Below are positions 1 to 6,610 of a stretch of 7,086 bases of DNA, piece after piece; the stretch's first letter is position 1, and each line of letters opens with the position of its first letter. The translations under genes were made by a program, and so were the position numbers. The DNA is from Thermoleophilia bacterium UBA5186 (GTDB taxonomy: Bacteria > Actinomycetota > Thermoleophilia > Gaiellales > Gaiellaceae), in NCBI GenBank assembly GCA_002413095.1, contig DHWI01000011.1, positions 1,356-8,441 of the forward strand, written 5' to 3'. Below the pieces are notes generated by a model. The model saw only the letters and a list, made by a program, of their open reading frames with translations, was not told the origin of the DNA and did not search any database.

Positions 1-489
1 TTCGAGCGCGTCGTCGAGCGACTGACAACCTATGGCTACCGCTGGTACGAGACGGCGAACTTCTGCCTCGGCTCGGACCGATCCGGCGCCCGCGACCTGC
101 GCTCTCGCCACAACTTGGCCTACTGGCATGCACGCGACTACGTCGGGCTCGGGATCGGCGCCGTCTCGACGGTGGGCGACCGCCGCTGGCGGAACGCGCC
201 GAGCCTGGCGCGGTACGCCGACGCGCTCGAACGGGGCGAACGGCCGCCGCGCGAGCACGAGCCGCTCGACCGCGGCGTGCGGCAGCGCGAGCGCGTGATG
301 CTCGGCCTGCGCCTGGACGAGCCACTCGCCGTCGCCGGCCTCGACCAGGCGATCGACGGCGGGGCTCTCGAGCGGCTCGAGCGGCTCGGACTCGCGCGCA
401 CGGGCGAGGCTGCCGGAGGGCGCACGATCGCGCTGACGCGTCGCGGGCGCTTCCTGGGCGGGGGCGTCACCGCGGAGCTGCTTGCCTGA
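1..489 (+). CDS. hemW: HemW-type radical SAM haem chaperone (coproporphyrinogen III oxidase-like), C-terminal part
   Basis: An open frame enters at base 1 and ends with TGA at 487-489, leaving 162 visible residues. Residues 37-42 read HNLAYW and 47-57 read YVGLGIGAVST. This matches the HN-x-x-YW...Y-x-G-x-G-x-GA signature after the radical SAM barrel in HemW/HemN-like proteins. The rest fits the small helical C-terminal HemN domain, with a winged-helix-like end (ERLGLAR...LTRRGRFLGGGVTAELL). The radical SAM Cx3Cx2C motif would lie upstream of the window and cannot be checked. HemW proteins bind haem and deliver it to haem proteins; many are misannotated as oxygen-independent coproporphyrinogen oxidase. 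The position directly before hrcA is the usual actinobacterial arrangement. The identification rests on the motif and on synteny. Confidence 0.85.
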   Translation, partial: FERVVERLTTYGYRWYETANFCLGSDRSGARDLRSRHNLAYWHARDYVGLGIGAVSTVGDRRWRNAPSLARYADALERGERPPREHEPLDRGVRQRERVMLGLRLDEPLAVAGLDQAIDGGALERLERLGLARTGEAAGGRTIALTRRGRFLGGGVTAELLA

Positions 490-506
490 GCGTCCCGTCG
501 AGCGGC

Positions 507-512
507 TAAAAT
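507..512 (+). promoter_or_regulatory. -10-like element of a leaderless hrcA promoter
   Basis: TAAAAT lies in the 31-bp gap between hemW and hrcA, with 8 nt between it and the hrcA ATG at 521. Transcription starting 7-9 nt downstream would begin at or next to the A of the start codon. There is no purine-rich Shine-Dalgarno sequence before the ATG. A -35 is not clear: GCCTGA at 484-489 sits 17 nt upstream, and TTGCCT at 482-487 sits 19 nt upstream. No CIRCE operator (TTAGCACTC-N9-GAGTGCTAA) is present. Confidence 0.55.
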
Positions 513-520
513 GCCCGCAA

Positions 521-1570
521 ATGGCGGACTCAGCGATTCGCGTCGATCTCACCCAGCGCCAGCGCGACATCCTGCGGCGCGTCGTCGAGGAGTACGTCAA
601 GACCGGCCAGCCCGTGGGCTCGAAAGGGCTCGTCGAGCGCTCAGGCCTGAGCGTCTCGCCGTCGACCGTCCGGGCCGAGCTTGGTGAGCTCGAGTCGCTC
701 GGCCTCCTCACGCACCCCCACACGTCAGCCGGGAGAGTCCCGACGGAGCAGGGCTACCGGTTCTACGTCGACACGCTGCTTCAGGCGAGCGACGCGCGGC
801 CGTCGCCGCTGACGCTCGACCTCACCACGGTGCGCAGCGAGGTCGACTCCGCGCTCCAGGCGACGACCGAGATGCTCTCGCAGGTCACTCGCCTGCTCGC
901 GCTCGTATCCGCTCCGCCGCTCGAGACGACGACGATCCGGCACGTCGAGGTGCTACCGCTTCAGCCGCACGTCGTGATGGTCGTCGTAATCACGTCGACC
1001 GGCGGCGTGACGAAGCGGACGATCAGCTTCGAGGAGCCCGTCGACGTCGGCCTTGCTTCCTGGGCCGCGGAGTACCTCAACGAGCGCGTCGCGGGACACC
1101 GCCTCGGCGCGACCGTCGTCCGCCAGCGGCTCGACGATCCCGCGCTCTCGCTGTCCGAGCGGACGTTCCTCGCCGCGTTGCGTCCCGTCTTCACCGACGC
1201 GGTCGCTTCAGAGCAGCAGCAGCTCTTCGTCGGCGGCGCCGCGGGCTTGCTGGCGGACTTTCCCGCCGACGAGCTCGAGGCACGGCACAGCCTGCTGGAG
1301 GCGCTCGAGAAACGTGCTGCGCTGCTGCAGATCCTGCGCGCCGCGCTCGATCCCCGCCGACCGTTCGTGCGGGTCGGCGGCGAGCTCGAGAACCCTGACC
1401 TGCGCGACGTGGCGCTCGTCGGCGCTTCGTACGGGCTTGCAACTCGCAGCCTTGGAACCGTGAGCCTGCTCGGGCCGGTGCGGATGGACTACGACATGGC
1501 GATCCGCTCCGTTCGGGCGGCCGCCCTCGAGCTCTCCCGCTTCGTCGAAGACGTCTACGCCGAGAACTAA
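521..1570 (+). CDS. hrcA: Heat-inducible transcription repressor HrcA
   Basis: This is a 349-residue protein, a normal length for HrcA. HrcA is a dimeric repressor that classically binds CIRCE operators upstream of chaperone genes and is kept active by GroEL. The N-terminus holds the winged helix: LTQRQRDILRRVVEEYVKTG (10-29), PVGSKGL (31-37), SVSPSTVRAELGELESLGLL (44-63) and the hallmark PHTSAGRVPT (66-75), followed by GYRFYVD. The C-terminus holds the GAF-like region ending in the family motif LGTVSLLGPVRMDYDMAI. I chose ATG 521 because the homology begins a few codons later. An in-frame TTG at 482 would overlap hemW and put the -10-like TAAAAT inside the coding region. The TAA stop overlaps the stop of the convergent AAC(3)-like gene. 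No CIRCE element is visible near hrcA or dnaJ, so its operator is either divergent or elsewhere. Confidence 0.95.
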   Translation: MADSAIRVDLTQRQRDILRRVVEEYVKTGQPVGSKGLVERSGLSVSPSTVRAELGELESLGLLTHPHTSAGRVPTEQGYRFYVDTLLQASDARPSPLTLDLTTVRSEVDSALQATTEMLSQVTRLLALVSAPPLETTTIRHVEVLPLQPHVVMVVVITSTGGVTKRTISFEEPVDVGLASWAAEYLNERVAGHRLGATVVRQRLDDPALSLSERTFLAALRPVFTDAVASEQQQLFVGGAAGLLADFPADELEARHSLLEALEKRAALLQILRAALDPRRPFVRVGGELENPDLRDVALVGASYGLATRSLGTVSLLGPVRMDYDMAIRSVRAAALELSRFVEDVYAEN

Positions 1571-2393
1571 GAGCCGAGCCGTGGTCCGCCCGCCACCGCG
1601 TCGCGGCAACGCAGACAGTCCGCGTCGCCGCAGTGCGTGATGCCCGGGTTCTCGCGGATCGCCTCGGCAGCGAGCGCAAGCGTCTCACGGGCCGGGTAGG
1701 CGATCCACCGGCTTTCCCCGACGAGCGTCTCGCGTGCGAGCGGCGCCAAGATGGGCTCGAAGTTGAGGAAGGCCTGCGAGCAACTCCCGCCTCGACCTCC
1801 ATCGGTTTCCCGTCCGGCCCGTTCGCCCAGCGCCGGAAGAGCCTTCGCCCGGCTTTCTCCTCGGCGAGGTGCAGCAGCGTCAACGAGCGGAGGTCGACGC
1901 CGATCAGGAGCGCCCAGCCATCCTTGGCCGCGAGGATCCGGAGCGGAGCGTAGACGTCGAGCGGGCGCTGTTCCCGCACTCGATCGGCGAGCGGGCCCAG
2001 CGCCGCGAACGAGCCGAGCTGGTTGGAGCCGCGGACGCGCTCCGCCCGCGCCAGCACCTCGGCGGGAATCGCTCCCATGGTCGAGTTGACGTCGTTGGTC
2101 TCGGGCGTGAAGACGCGATTCGCTCCGCCGGCGCGCGCGTCGAGGGCTTCGTAGTCGACGCCGTTTCGGTCCGGCCTCATCGCCTCGGGCGGCTCGACGA
2201 GGTACAGCGGCGCGGTGAACGTCGGCACCACCACGGTGCACCCCTCGGCGAGCAGTGCGTCCACGACGGTCGCCGCCCCTCCCTCGACGCGGCCGAACGA
2301 GCTGAGCGACGAATGAACCTCGAGCGGCAGGCCCGCGAGCCCCAGCTCACCCGCCGCGGCGCGGATCGCCTCGCTCGTCACCGCCCCGCCCAT
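1567..2393 (-). pseudogene. AAC(3)-family aminoglycoside N-acetyltransferase-like gene, frameshifted
   Basis: The reverse strand encodes an AAC(3)/YokD-like acetyl-CoA-dependent acetyltransferase in two frames. From ATG 2393, frame one gives [23 protein letters not shown] (22-44), VVVPTFT (54-60), TNDVNSTMGAIP (99-110), SFAALGP (128-134) and GWALLIGV...LTLLHLAEEKAG (159-182). Homology leaves this frame after residue 203 and resumes one frame over with GSCSQAFLNFEPILAPL, ending at the TAG read from 1569-1567. One extra C in the CCC run at 1786-1788 would restore a 275-residue protein, normal for the family. This is either a true pseudogene or a homopolymer sequencing error. The conserved RSxHP-type catalytic His region reads RGSNQLGSF, with no His. 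A Cys cluster (HCGDADCLRC) lies near the C-terminus. Aminoglycoside activity is therefore doubtful. The GTG at 2441 is rejected as start because it lies inside dnaJ. Confidence 0.8.
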
Positions 2394-2402
2394 CGAGCCT
2401 GA

Positions 2403-2408
2403 ATCGTA
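2403..2408 (-). promoter_or_regulatory. -10-like element for the AAC(3)-like gene
   Basis: On the reverse strand TACGAT lies in the 40-bp divergent gap, with 9 nt between it and the ATG at 2393. There is no Shine-Dalgarno site. The arrangement mirrors the dnaJ promoter on the other strand, so two probable leaderless promoters stand almost back to back. No convincing -35 is visible, so this is weaker than the other -10 calls. Confidence 0.35.
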
Positions 2409-2420
2409 CGCCGAGGCCGC

Positions 2421-2426
2421 TACATT
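2421..2426 (+). promoter_or_regulatory. -10-like element of a leaderless dnaJ promoter
   Basis: TACATT is followed by 7 nt (GGGACGG) and the dnaJ ATG at 2434, so a transcript would start at or beside the initiation codon. dnaJ needs its own promoter because a reverse-strand gene separates it from hrcA. GCCTGA at 2397-2402 lies 18 nt upstream of the hexamer, the same word seen 17 nt upstream of the hrcA -10. No CIRCE is present. Confidence 0.5.
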
Positions 2427-2433
2427 GGGACGG

Positions 2434-3543
2434 ATGTCCACGACCCAGCGTGACTACTACGAGATCCTCGGCGTCGAGCGCGTGGCGAGCGACGGCGAGA
2501 TCAAGACAGCGTTCCGCAAGCTTGCGCGCGAGGTGCATCCGGACGTGTCCGACGCTCCGGATGCCGAGACGCGCTTCCGCGAGGCCGCCGAGGCCTACGA
2601 GGTGCTCTCCAACACCGAGACGCGCGAGCTGTACGACCGGTACGGGCACGCCGGTCTGCGCCGCGGAGGCTTCCAGCCCGGCCATTTCGACTTCGGCACG
2701 CTCTCGGATCTCTTCTCCGCGTTTTTCGGCGACGACCTGTTCGGCGCCGGCGGTCGCGGACGCGGCTCGGACGTGATCGCGAGCGTCGAGGTCGAGCTTG
2801 CCGAGGCGGCGACCGGCGTCAGCAGGGGGATGGCGTTCGAGATCGCCGTCCCGTGCGCGCACTGCTCGGGCAACGGCGCGGAGCCCGGCAGCGCGGTGAC
2901 GACCTGCCCGACGTGCGGAGGAGCGGGACGCGTGCAGCAGGTCTCCCGGAGCGTCTTCGGCGAGTTCGTGCGTGCCCAAGGGTGTCCGACGTGTCGCGGC
3001 AGCGGCCGGATCGTCGAGGAGCCTTGTCGGGAGTGCGGCGGGTCCGGCCGGGTCGTCGAGGAACGGACGCTCGAGGTCGCCATTCCAGCGGGGATCCACG
3101 ACGGTCAGCGGATCCGGCTCACGGGCGAGGGTCACGCGGGCGCACTCGGCGGGCGCAGCGGCGACGCCTATGTCCAGGTGCACGTGCGCCCCGATCCTCG
3201 TTTCGTGCGCGAGGGCAACGACATCTTTTCGACCGTCGATCTGACGATCACGCAGGCCGCGCTCGGCGCGCGCGTCCGGATCCCCACGCTCGACGGAGAG
3301 ACCGAGCTGGAGTTCCAGCCGGGCACGCAACCGGGCGAGCTCCGCGTCCTCGGCGGGCGCGGGATGCCGGTCCTGCAGGGCTTCGGAAGGGGGGATCAGC
3401 GCGTGCTCGTGAACGTGACGGTGCCGCGCCAGCTCGACGAGGAGCAGCGGCGCCTTCTGGAGGACTTCGAGCGCCGCGCGACGGACGCGACGTACCGCGC
3501 CGACGAAGGCTTCTTCGACAAGCTGAAGAGCGCGTTCCGCTGA
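2434..3543 (+). CDS. dnaJ: Chaperone protein DnaJ (type I Hsp40)
   Basis: This 369-residue, full-length type I DnaJ delivers unfolded clients to DnaK and stimulates its ATPase. The J-domain (about 6-75) contains HPD at 35-37. A short Gly/Phe-rich linker follows (79-112, with [13 protein letters not shown]). The zinc-finger region holds all four CxxCxGxG repeats, starting at C141, C158, C184 and C198. The C-terminal substrate-binding domains follow ([49 protein letters not shown]), ending [12 protein letters not shown] 2434 is preferred over the in-frame TTG 2425 because it fits the family N-terminus and the -10 spacing. dnaK and grpE are not adjacent, as is usual for the hrcA-linked second DnaJ of Actinobacteria. 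The stop overlaps the prmA start by 4 nt, so the two genes are probably co-transcribed and translationally coupled. Confidence 0.96.
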   Translation: MSTTQRDYYEILGVERVASDGEIKTAFRKLAREVHPDVSDAPDAETRFREAAEAYEVLSNTETRELYDRYGHAGLRRGGFQPGHFDFGTLSDLFSAFFGDDLFGAGGRGRGSDVIASVEVELAEAATGVSRGMAFEIAVPCAHCSGNGAEPGSAVTTCPTCGGAGRVQQVSRSVFGEFVRAQGCPTCRGSGRIVEEPCRECGGSGRVVEERTLEVAIPAGIHDGQRIRLTGEGHAGALGGRSGDAYVQVHVRPDPRFVREGNDIFSTVDLTITQAALGARVRIPTLDGETELEFQPGTQPGELRVLGGRGMPVLQGFGRGDQRVLVNVTVPRQLDEEQRRLLEDFERRATDATYRADEGFFDKLKSAFR

Positions 3544-4316
3544 CCGGGCTTCGCCGCGTCTCGGTGACGGTGCCGCTCGCGCGCGCCGAGCAGGCGCGGG
3601 CGACGATGATCGAGCTGTTCCCGCACGGCTTCGAGGAGCACGACGACGCGCACGGCGTCGAGCTCGCTGCGTACACCGACTCCGCAGGCGAGGAGCGGCT
3701 CTGGCACGCGTTCGGGGCCGTCCAGGCGCAGGACGTCGAGGACGGTTGGGAGGATCGCTGGCGACGCTTCCACCGGCCGGCGCGGATCGGGCGGTTGTGG
3801 GTCGGCCCGCCGTGGGAGGAGCCCGACGCCGACGCGATCGCCGTCGTGATCGATCCAGGCCGCGCGTTCGGTACCGGGACGCACCCGACGACGCGCCTCT
3901 GCCTGGAGTTGCTCGGCGAGCTCGAGCCGACGAGCCTCCTCGACGTGGGCTGCGGCTCAGGCGTCCTTTCGATCGCCGCCGCGAAGCTCGGGTTCGCGCC
4001 CGTGACCGCCATGGACGTCGAGCCGCAGGCGATCGAGGCGACCGAGCGGAATGCGGCAGCCAACGACGTCGAGATCGGGGCGGTCCTCGGCGACGCGCTC
4101 GACGGCGAGCTGCCCTCCTCCGAAACGACGATCGCGAACATCACGCTCGAGGCGGTCGAGACGCTGGGTCCGAGCCTGCGCTCGGCCTGCGCGGTCACCT
4201 CCGGCTACCTCGCCTCGGACGCGCCGACGCTCGCCGGCTACCGAACCGAGGCCCGGCGCGAACGCGACGGGTGGGCAGCCGATCTGCACATCCGCAGCGA
4301 TTCGCCTCGCGTCTAG
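3540..4316 (+). CDS. prmA: Ribosomal protein L11 methyltransferase PrmA
   Basis: PrmA is a cytoplasmic SAM-dependent enzyme that methylates ribosomal protein L11. The catalytic domain has the family signature [17 protein letters not shown] (109-125), SAM motif [10 protein letters not shown] (133-141), the acidic post-I end [13 protein letters not shown] (157-169) and motif IV-like [12 protein letters not shown] (198-209). The N-terminal L11-recognition domain includes [29 protein letters not shown]. There is no ATG, and TTG is also absent. CTG at 3540 overlaps the dnaJ TGA by 4 nt and preserves the first beta-strand (LRRVSVTVP), giving 258 residues, somewhat shorter than E. coli PrmA. GTG at 3564 is the alternative start, but it cuts into that strand. 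The start is uncertain; the function is not. The placement after dnaJ resembles the Firmicutes dnaJ-prmA pair. Confidence 0.9.
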   Translation: MTGLRRVSVTVPLARAEQARATMIELFPHGFEEHDDAHGVELAAYTDSAGEERLWHAFGAVQAQDVEDGWEDRWRRFHRPARIGRLWVGPPWEEPDADAIAVVIDPGRAFGTGTHPTTRLCLELLGELEPTSLLDVGCGSGVLSIAAAKLGFAPVTAMDVEPQAIEATERNAAANDVEIGAVLGDALDGELPSSETTIANITLEAVETLGPSLRSACAVTSGYLASDAPTLAGYRTEARRERDGWAADLHIRSDSPRV

Positions 4317-4322
4317 CCCCCT

Positions 4323-4367
4323 CGCCTCGCCGCCCAACACCCGGATCCGCACCGGGCTCGCGAGGCG
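4323..4367 (+). terminator. Nested stem-loop after prmA, possible terminator
   Basis: Seven bases after the prmA stop, CGCCTCGC (4323-4330) pairs perfectly with GCGAGGCG (4360-4367). Inside that stem, CCCGG (4340-4344) pairs with CCGGG (4352-4356). The strong nested GC stem lies at the end of the dnaJ-prmA unit. There is no immediate T-tract; only CTTTT appears about 15 nt later (4383-4387). It may be a non-canonical or Rho-assisted terminator. Confidence 0.4.
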
Positions 4368-4397
4368 CTTCGTCGTGTCACGCTTTTGCGACGGTTT

Positions 4398-4463
4398 CGG
4401 CACAGACACGCCGCAATTTCTCCGCTAGCGTGAAATCAGGGGTCGCGGGGGACCCCTTGGGGG
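4398..4463 (+). repeat. 66-nt promoter-plus-hairpin repeat, copy A
   Basis: First of three equal-length copies. It has CGGCACAGACACG (4398-4410), TAGCGT (4426-4431), six bases, then AGGGGTC...GACCCCTTGGGGG (4438-4463). CAGACA (4403-4408) and TAGCGT are separated by 17 nt, as for -35 and -10 elements. The predicted RNA start is A4438, where a hairpin begins: GGGGTC (4439-4444) pairs with GACCCC (4451-4456). The copy ends 40 nt before the mtaB ATG, so its transcript could be a short RNA or a structured mtaB leader. Promoter activity is inferred from geometry and from conservation among copies. Confidence 0.7.
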
Positions 4464-4489
4464 CACGTGTGGGCGCGCCGGCCGCCGAG

Positions 4490-4495
4490 TAGAGT
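4490..4495 (+). promoter_or_regulatory. -10-like element of a leaderless mtaB promoter
   Basis: TAGAGT is followed by 8 nt (CAGCGCCG) and then the mtaB ATG. There is no Shine-Dalgarno sequence and no clear -35. It could act in addition to the putative promoter in repeat copy A, whose predicted start lies 66 nt upstream of the ATG. Confidence 0.45.
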
Positions 4496-4503
4496 CAGCG
4501 CCG

Positions 4504-5694
4504 ATGGCGAGCTTCTCGACCCGATTCCTCGGCTGCAAGGTCTCTCACAGCGACCTGCAGGAGCTCCGCGAGCGGCTGCTCGCCGAGGGCCACGACGAGC
4601 GCGCCCAGGGAGCGGACGTCGCCGTGATCAACACCTGTTGCGTGACCAACGAAGCGGTCCGCAAGTCGCGCCAGGCCACCCACCGCGCCGCGCGGACGCA
4701 CGCGCGCGTCTACGTCACCGGTTGTGCGGCCAACCTCGCCGCCGACGCCTTCTCCGGGGTCCCCGACAACGTGGTCGTGGTCCCGAAGCGGATCGACGAG
4801 GCGGTCGAGTTCGTCGCCGGGAACGTCGGTGCGATCGGCTGCGTCCAGGCCGACGCGCGCCTCGACCGGGTCCGCGCCTTCGTCAAAGTGCAGGACGGCT
4901 GCTCGTTCTCGTGCAACTTCTGCGTGATCCCGCTCGTTCGCGGCGCGTCGCGGAGCCGACCGGCCGAGCGTGTGCTCGCCGAGGTCCGGCGGCGTGTCGA
5001 CCAAGGCCACCGCGAGGTCGTGCTGACCGGAATCAACCTCGGGTGCTACCGCGACCGTGCGGCCGGGTACCGCCTGGCGCGGCTCGTGCGCGAGGCGGGC
5101 GCGACGCCCGGCCTACTCCGGCTGCGTCTTTCCTCGATCGAGGTCAACCACGTCGACGACGAGCTCGTCGCGGCGCTCCGGGAGACGCCGACCGTCGGCC
5201 GGCATCTGCACGTCCCACTGCAATCCGGGGACGACGGCGTCCTTCGCGCGATGGGACGGCGCTACACGGCCGCGACGTTCTTGCGCAGGCTCGCGCCGCT
5301 CGAGGAGTTCAACCTCACGAGCGACGTCATCGTGGGCTTCCCGACGGAGGACGACCGCGCCTTCGAACGGACGGTCGAGGTCGTCGCGGAGGCGCGGCTC
5401 ACCAAGGTGCACGTCTTCCCGTACTCGCCCCGCCCCGGAACAGTGACGTCCGACGAAGACCCGGTGCCACCCGCAACGAAGAAGGACCGGAGCGCCAGGT
5501 TGCGAGCCGCGTCGGATGCCTCCTGCCAAGCGCGCTGGCGGTCGAAGCTCGGCCGCGAAGACGACGTCCTCGTCGATCGGCCGGGGCGCGGTTACGGCGA
5601 CGACTATTCGCCGTGGCTGGTCGACGCCCGCGTCGGCGAGCTCGTGCGGACTCGCGCAGTCGCCGTGTCGAAGGAGGGGATCCTCGCTGCCTGA
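4504..5694 (+). CDS. mtaB: tRNA (N6-threonylcarbamoyladenosine(37)-C2)-methylthiotransferase MtaB
   Basis: A 396-residue radical SAM methylthiotransferase that converts t6A37 to ms2t6A in ANN-decoding tRNAs using two [4Fe-4S] clusters and SAM. The N-terminal UPF0004 domain supplies C11 (FLGCKVSHSD), C45 (VINTCCVTN) and C74 (VTGCAAN) for the auxiliary cluster. The radical SAM motif is C133-x3-C137-x2-C140 (QDGCSFSCNFCVIPLVRG). RLSSIEVNHVDDELV, HLHVPLQSGDDGVLRAMGRRYTAATF and TSDVIVGFPTEDD are typical of the MtaB branch rather than MiaB or RimO. The C-terminal TRAM-like region is short. In Bacillus an rsmE gene sits between prmA and mtaB; it is absent here. The gene opens a three-gene overlapping operon, and the HIT start lies inside its last codons. 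Confidence 0.92.
   Translation: MASFSTRFLGCKVSHSDLQELRERLLAEGHDERAQGADVAVINTCCVTNEAVRKSRQATHRAARTHARVYVTGCAANLAADAFSGVPDNVVVVPKRIDEAVEFVAGNVGAIGCVQADARLDRVRAFVKVQDGCSFSCNFCVIPLVRGASRSRPAERVLAEVRRRVDQGHREVVLTGINLGCYRDRAAGYRLARLVREAGATPGLLRLRLSSIEVNHVDDELVAALRETPTVGRHLHVPLQSGDDGVLRAMGRRYTAATFLRRLAPLEEFNLTSDVIVGFPTEDDRAFERTVEVVAEARLTKVHVFPYSPRPGTVTSDEDPVPPATKKDRSARLRAASDASCQARWRSKLGREDDVLVDRPGRGYGDDYSPWLVDARVGELVRTRAVAVSKEGILAA
5671..5677 (+). promoter_or_regulatory. Shine-Dalgarno site deciding the HIT gene start
   Basis: AAGGAGG inside the end of mtaB lies 9 nt before CTG 5687. It is the strongest ribosome-binding site in the window. It supports the unusual CTG start, because no ATG, GTG or TTG occurs in that frame between here and the conserved CIFC motif. 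Confidence 0.75.
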
Positions 5695-6010
5695 GGACTG
5701 CATCTTCTGTCGAATCGTCGCCGGCGAGGTGCCCGCGGACGAGGTCGCGCGCACGGACGGCTTCCTCGCCTTCCGCGACCTCAACCCTCGCGCGGACGTC
5801 CATGTGCTGGTGATTCCCGAGCGACACCTCGAGACTTTCCGCGACGTCGGCGAGCTCTCGGCGGAGGAGTCGAAGCGGATGCTGGAGTTCCTGGCCGAGA
5901 CGGCCCGCGGGGCGGGGCTGCACGATTACCGGGTGCAGCTCGCGGTCGGCGCGGGCGGAGGCCAAGAGGTCTTCCATCTGCATTGGCACATCCTGGGGAG
6001 CGCGCCGTGA
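5687..6010 (+). CDS. HIT-family (histidine triad) nucleotide-binding protein
   Basis: A 107-residue protein, the usual size for a bacterial HIT (HinT-like) protein. These hydrolyse or transfer nucleoside 5'-phosphoramidates and related adenylated substrates. The N-terminus MPEDCIFCRIVAGEVPADEV has the DCxFC pair (C5, C8) that binds zinc in many HIT proteins. The core has ADVHVLVIPERHLETF (36-51). The catalytic triad is H97-L-H99-W-H101 (FHLHWHILG). The start is CTG 5687, supported by the AAGGAGG upstream and by protein alignment; it overlaps the mtaB stop by 8 nt. The TGA stop overlaps the yqeY GTG by 4 nt. HIT genes near phoH are common in Actinobacteria. The physiological substrate cannot be told from sequence. 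Confidence 0.9.
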   Translation: MPEDCIFCRIVAGEVPADEVARTDGFLAFRDLNPRADVHVLVIPERHLETFRDVGELSAEESKRMLEFLAETARGAGLHDYRVQLAVGAGGGQEVFHLHWHILGSAP

Positions 6011-6450
6011 GCCTGATCGCACGCATGGAAGAGGAGGTCAAGCAGGCCATGCTCGCGAGGGACACCGAGCGTCGCGACACGCTGCGCCTCATCCTGTCGA
6101 GTCTGAAATCCGCCGAGAAGGAGCTGCAGCGGCCGCTTTCGGACGACGAGGAGCTGCAGGTGCTGCAGCGCGAGCGGAAGCGGCGGATCGAGGCCGAGGA
6201 GGCGTTCCGTTCCGGCGGCCGTCCCGAGCAGGCGGAAGGGGAGCAACGCGAGCTGAAGGTGCTCAGCGAGTTCATGCCGGAGCCGCTCGGCGAGGACGAG
6301 CTCGAGGAGATCGTCGACGACGCGATCGCGGAGAACGGGGCGACGAGCATGCGCGACTTCGGGCGCGTCATGGCGGACGTGATGCCGCAGATCTCGGGAC
6401 GTGCGGACGGCTCAGCGGTCAGCCAGATCGTTCGCGAGAAGCTCGCCTAG
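6007..6450 (+). CDS. yqeY: GatB/YqeY-domain protein
   Basis: A 147-residue protein matching the YqeY family end to end: SLIARMEEEVKQAMLARDTERRDTLRLILSSLKSAEKE, then a charged helical stretch (LQVLQRERKRRIEAEEAF), ELKVLSEFMPEPLGEDELEEIVDDAI and GRVMADVMPQISGRADGSAVSQIVREKL. The fold resembles the tail domain of the GatB amidotransferase subunit, which suggests RNA or tRNA binding, but the cellular role is unresolved. The GTG start at 6007 overlaps the HIT stop (GTGA) and has GGGGAG at 5995-6000 as a ribosome-binding site six bases upstream. ATG 6025 is possible but would lose conserved residues. It is the last gene of the mtaB-HIT-yqeY operon. The intergenic region after it holds repeat copies B and C. 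Confidence 0.92.
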   Translation: MSLIARMEEEVKQAMLARDTERRDTLRLILSSLKSAEKELQRPLSDDEELQVLQRERKRRIEAEEAFRSGGRPEQAEGEQRELKVLSEFMPEPLGEDELEEIVDDAIAENGATSMRDFGRVMADVMPQISGRADGSAVSQIVREKLA

Positions 6451-6460
6451 CGAGCCTCTT

Positions 6461-6493
6461 TCGGCGCACTCTCGGCACAGACACGTGCGCCGA
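6461..6493 (+). terminator. Inverted repeat after yqeY, possible terminator
   Basis: TCGGCGCAC (6461-6469) pairs perfectly with GTGCGCCGA (6485-6493) around a 15-nt loop, 10 nt after the yqeY stop. No T-tract follows. The loop contains CAGACA, the putative -35 of repeat copy B, so the structure could end the operon, modulate the promoter, or belong to the repeat itself. Confidence 0.3.
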
Positions 6494-6538
6494 TCCTGGC
6501 TAGCGTGATCGCAGGGGCATCGGGGATGCCCTTGGGGG
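6473..6538 (+). repeat. 66-nt promoter-plus-hairpin repeat, copy B
   Basis: Same architecture as copy A with no gaps. It has CGGCACAGACACG (6473-6485), identical to copy A, TAGCGT (6501-6506), then the hairpin segment 6513-6538. CAGACA (6478-6483) is 17 nt from TAGCGT. GGGCATC (6515-6521) pairs with GATGCCC (6525-6531), extended in RNA by a G-U and an A-U pair, and CTTGGGGG follows. GGTTGG just downstream is shared with copy C. Confidence 0.72.
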
Positions 6539-6610
6539 TGGTTGGTGGCGAGGCGGCGGGCCCGACCCCAGATCGACCCGTGCCCAGTCAACACACTCTC
6601 GGCGCGTACG

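Noticed and set aside
32..470. Overlapping frames at 32-298 (+) and 138-470 (-).
   Set aside because: Arg/Ser/Thr-rich shadow translations of the hemW coding region, typical of high-GC DNA.
482..520. Earlier TTG start for HrcA at 482.
   Set aside because: It would overlap hemW, add 13 non-conserved residues and place the TAAAAT element inside the coding region. ATG 521 fits the family.
1191..1566. Continuation of the AAC(3) first frame antisense across hrcA, giving a 416-residue product.
   Set aside because: The portion beyond about 1785 is Arg/Ser/Pro-rich with no homology, while the adjacent frame holds the true C-terminus.
2394..2441. GTG 2441 as the start of the AAC(3)-like gene.
   Set aside because: It overlaps dnaJ and its promoter; the conserved region is fully covered from ATG 2393.
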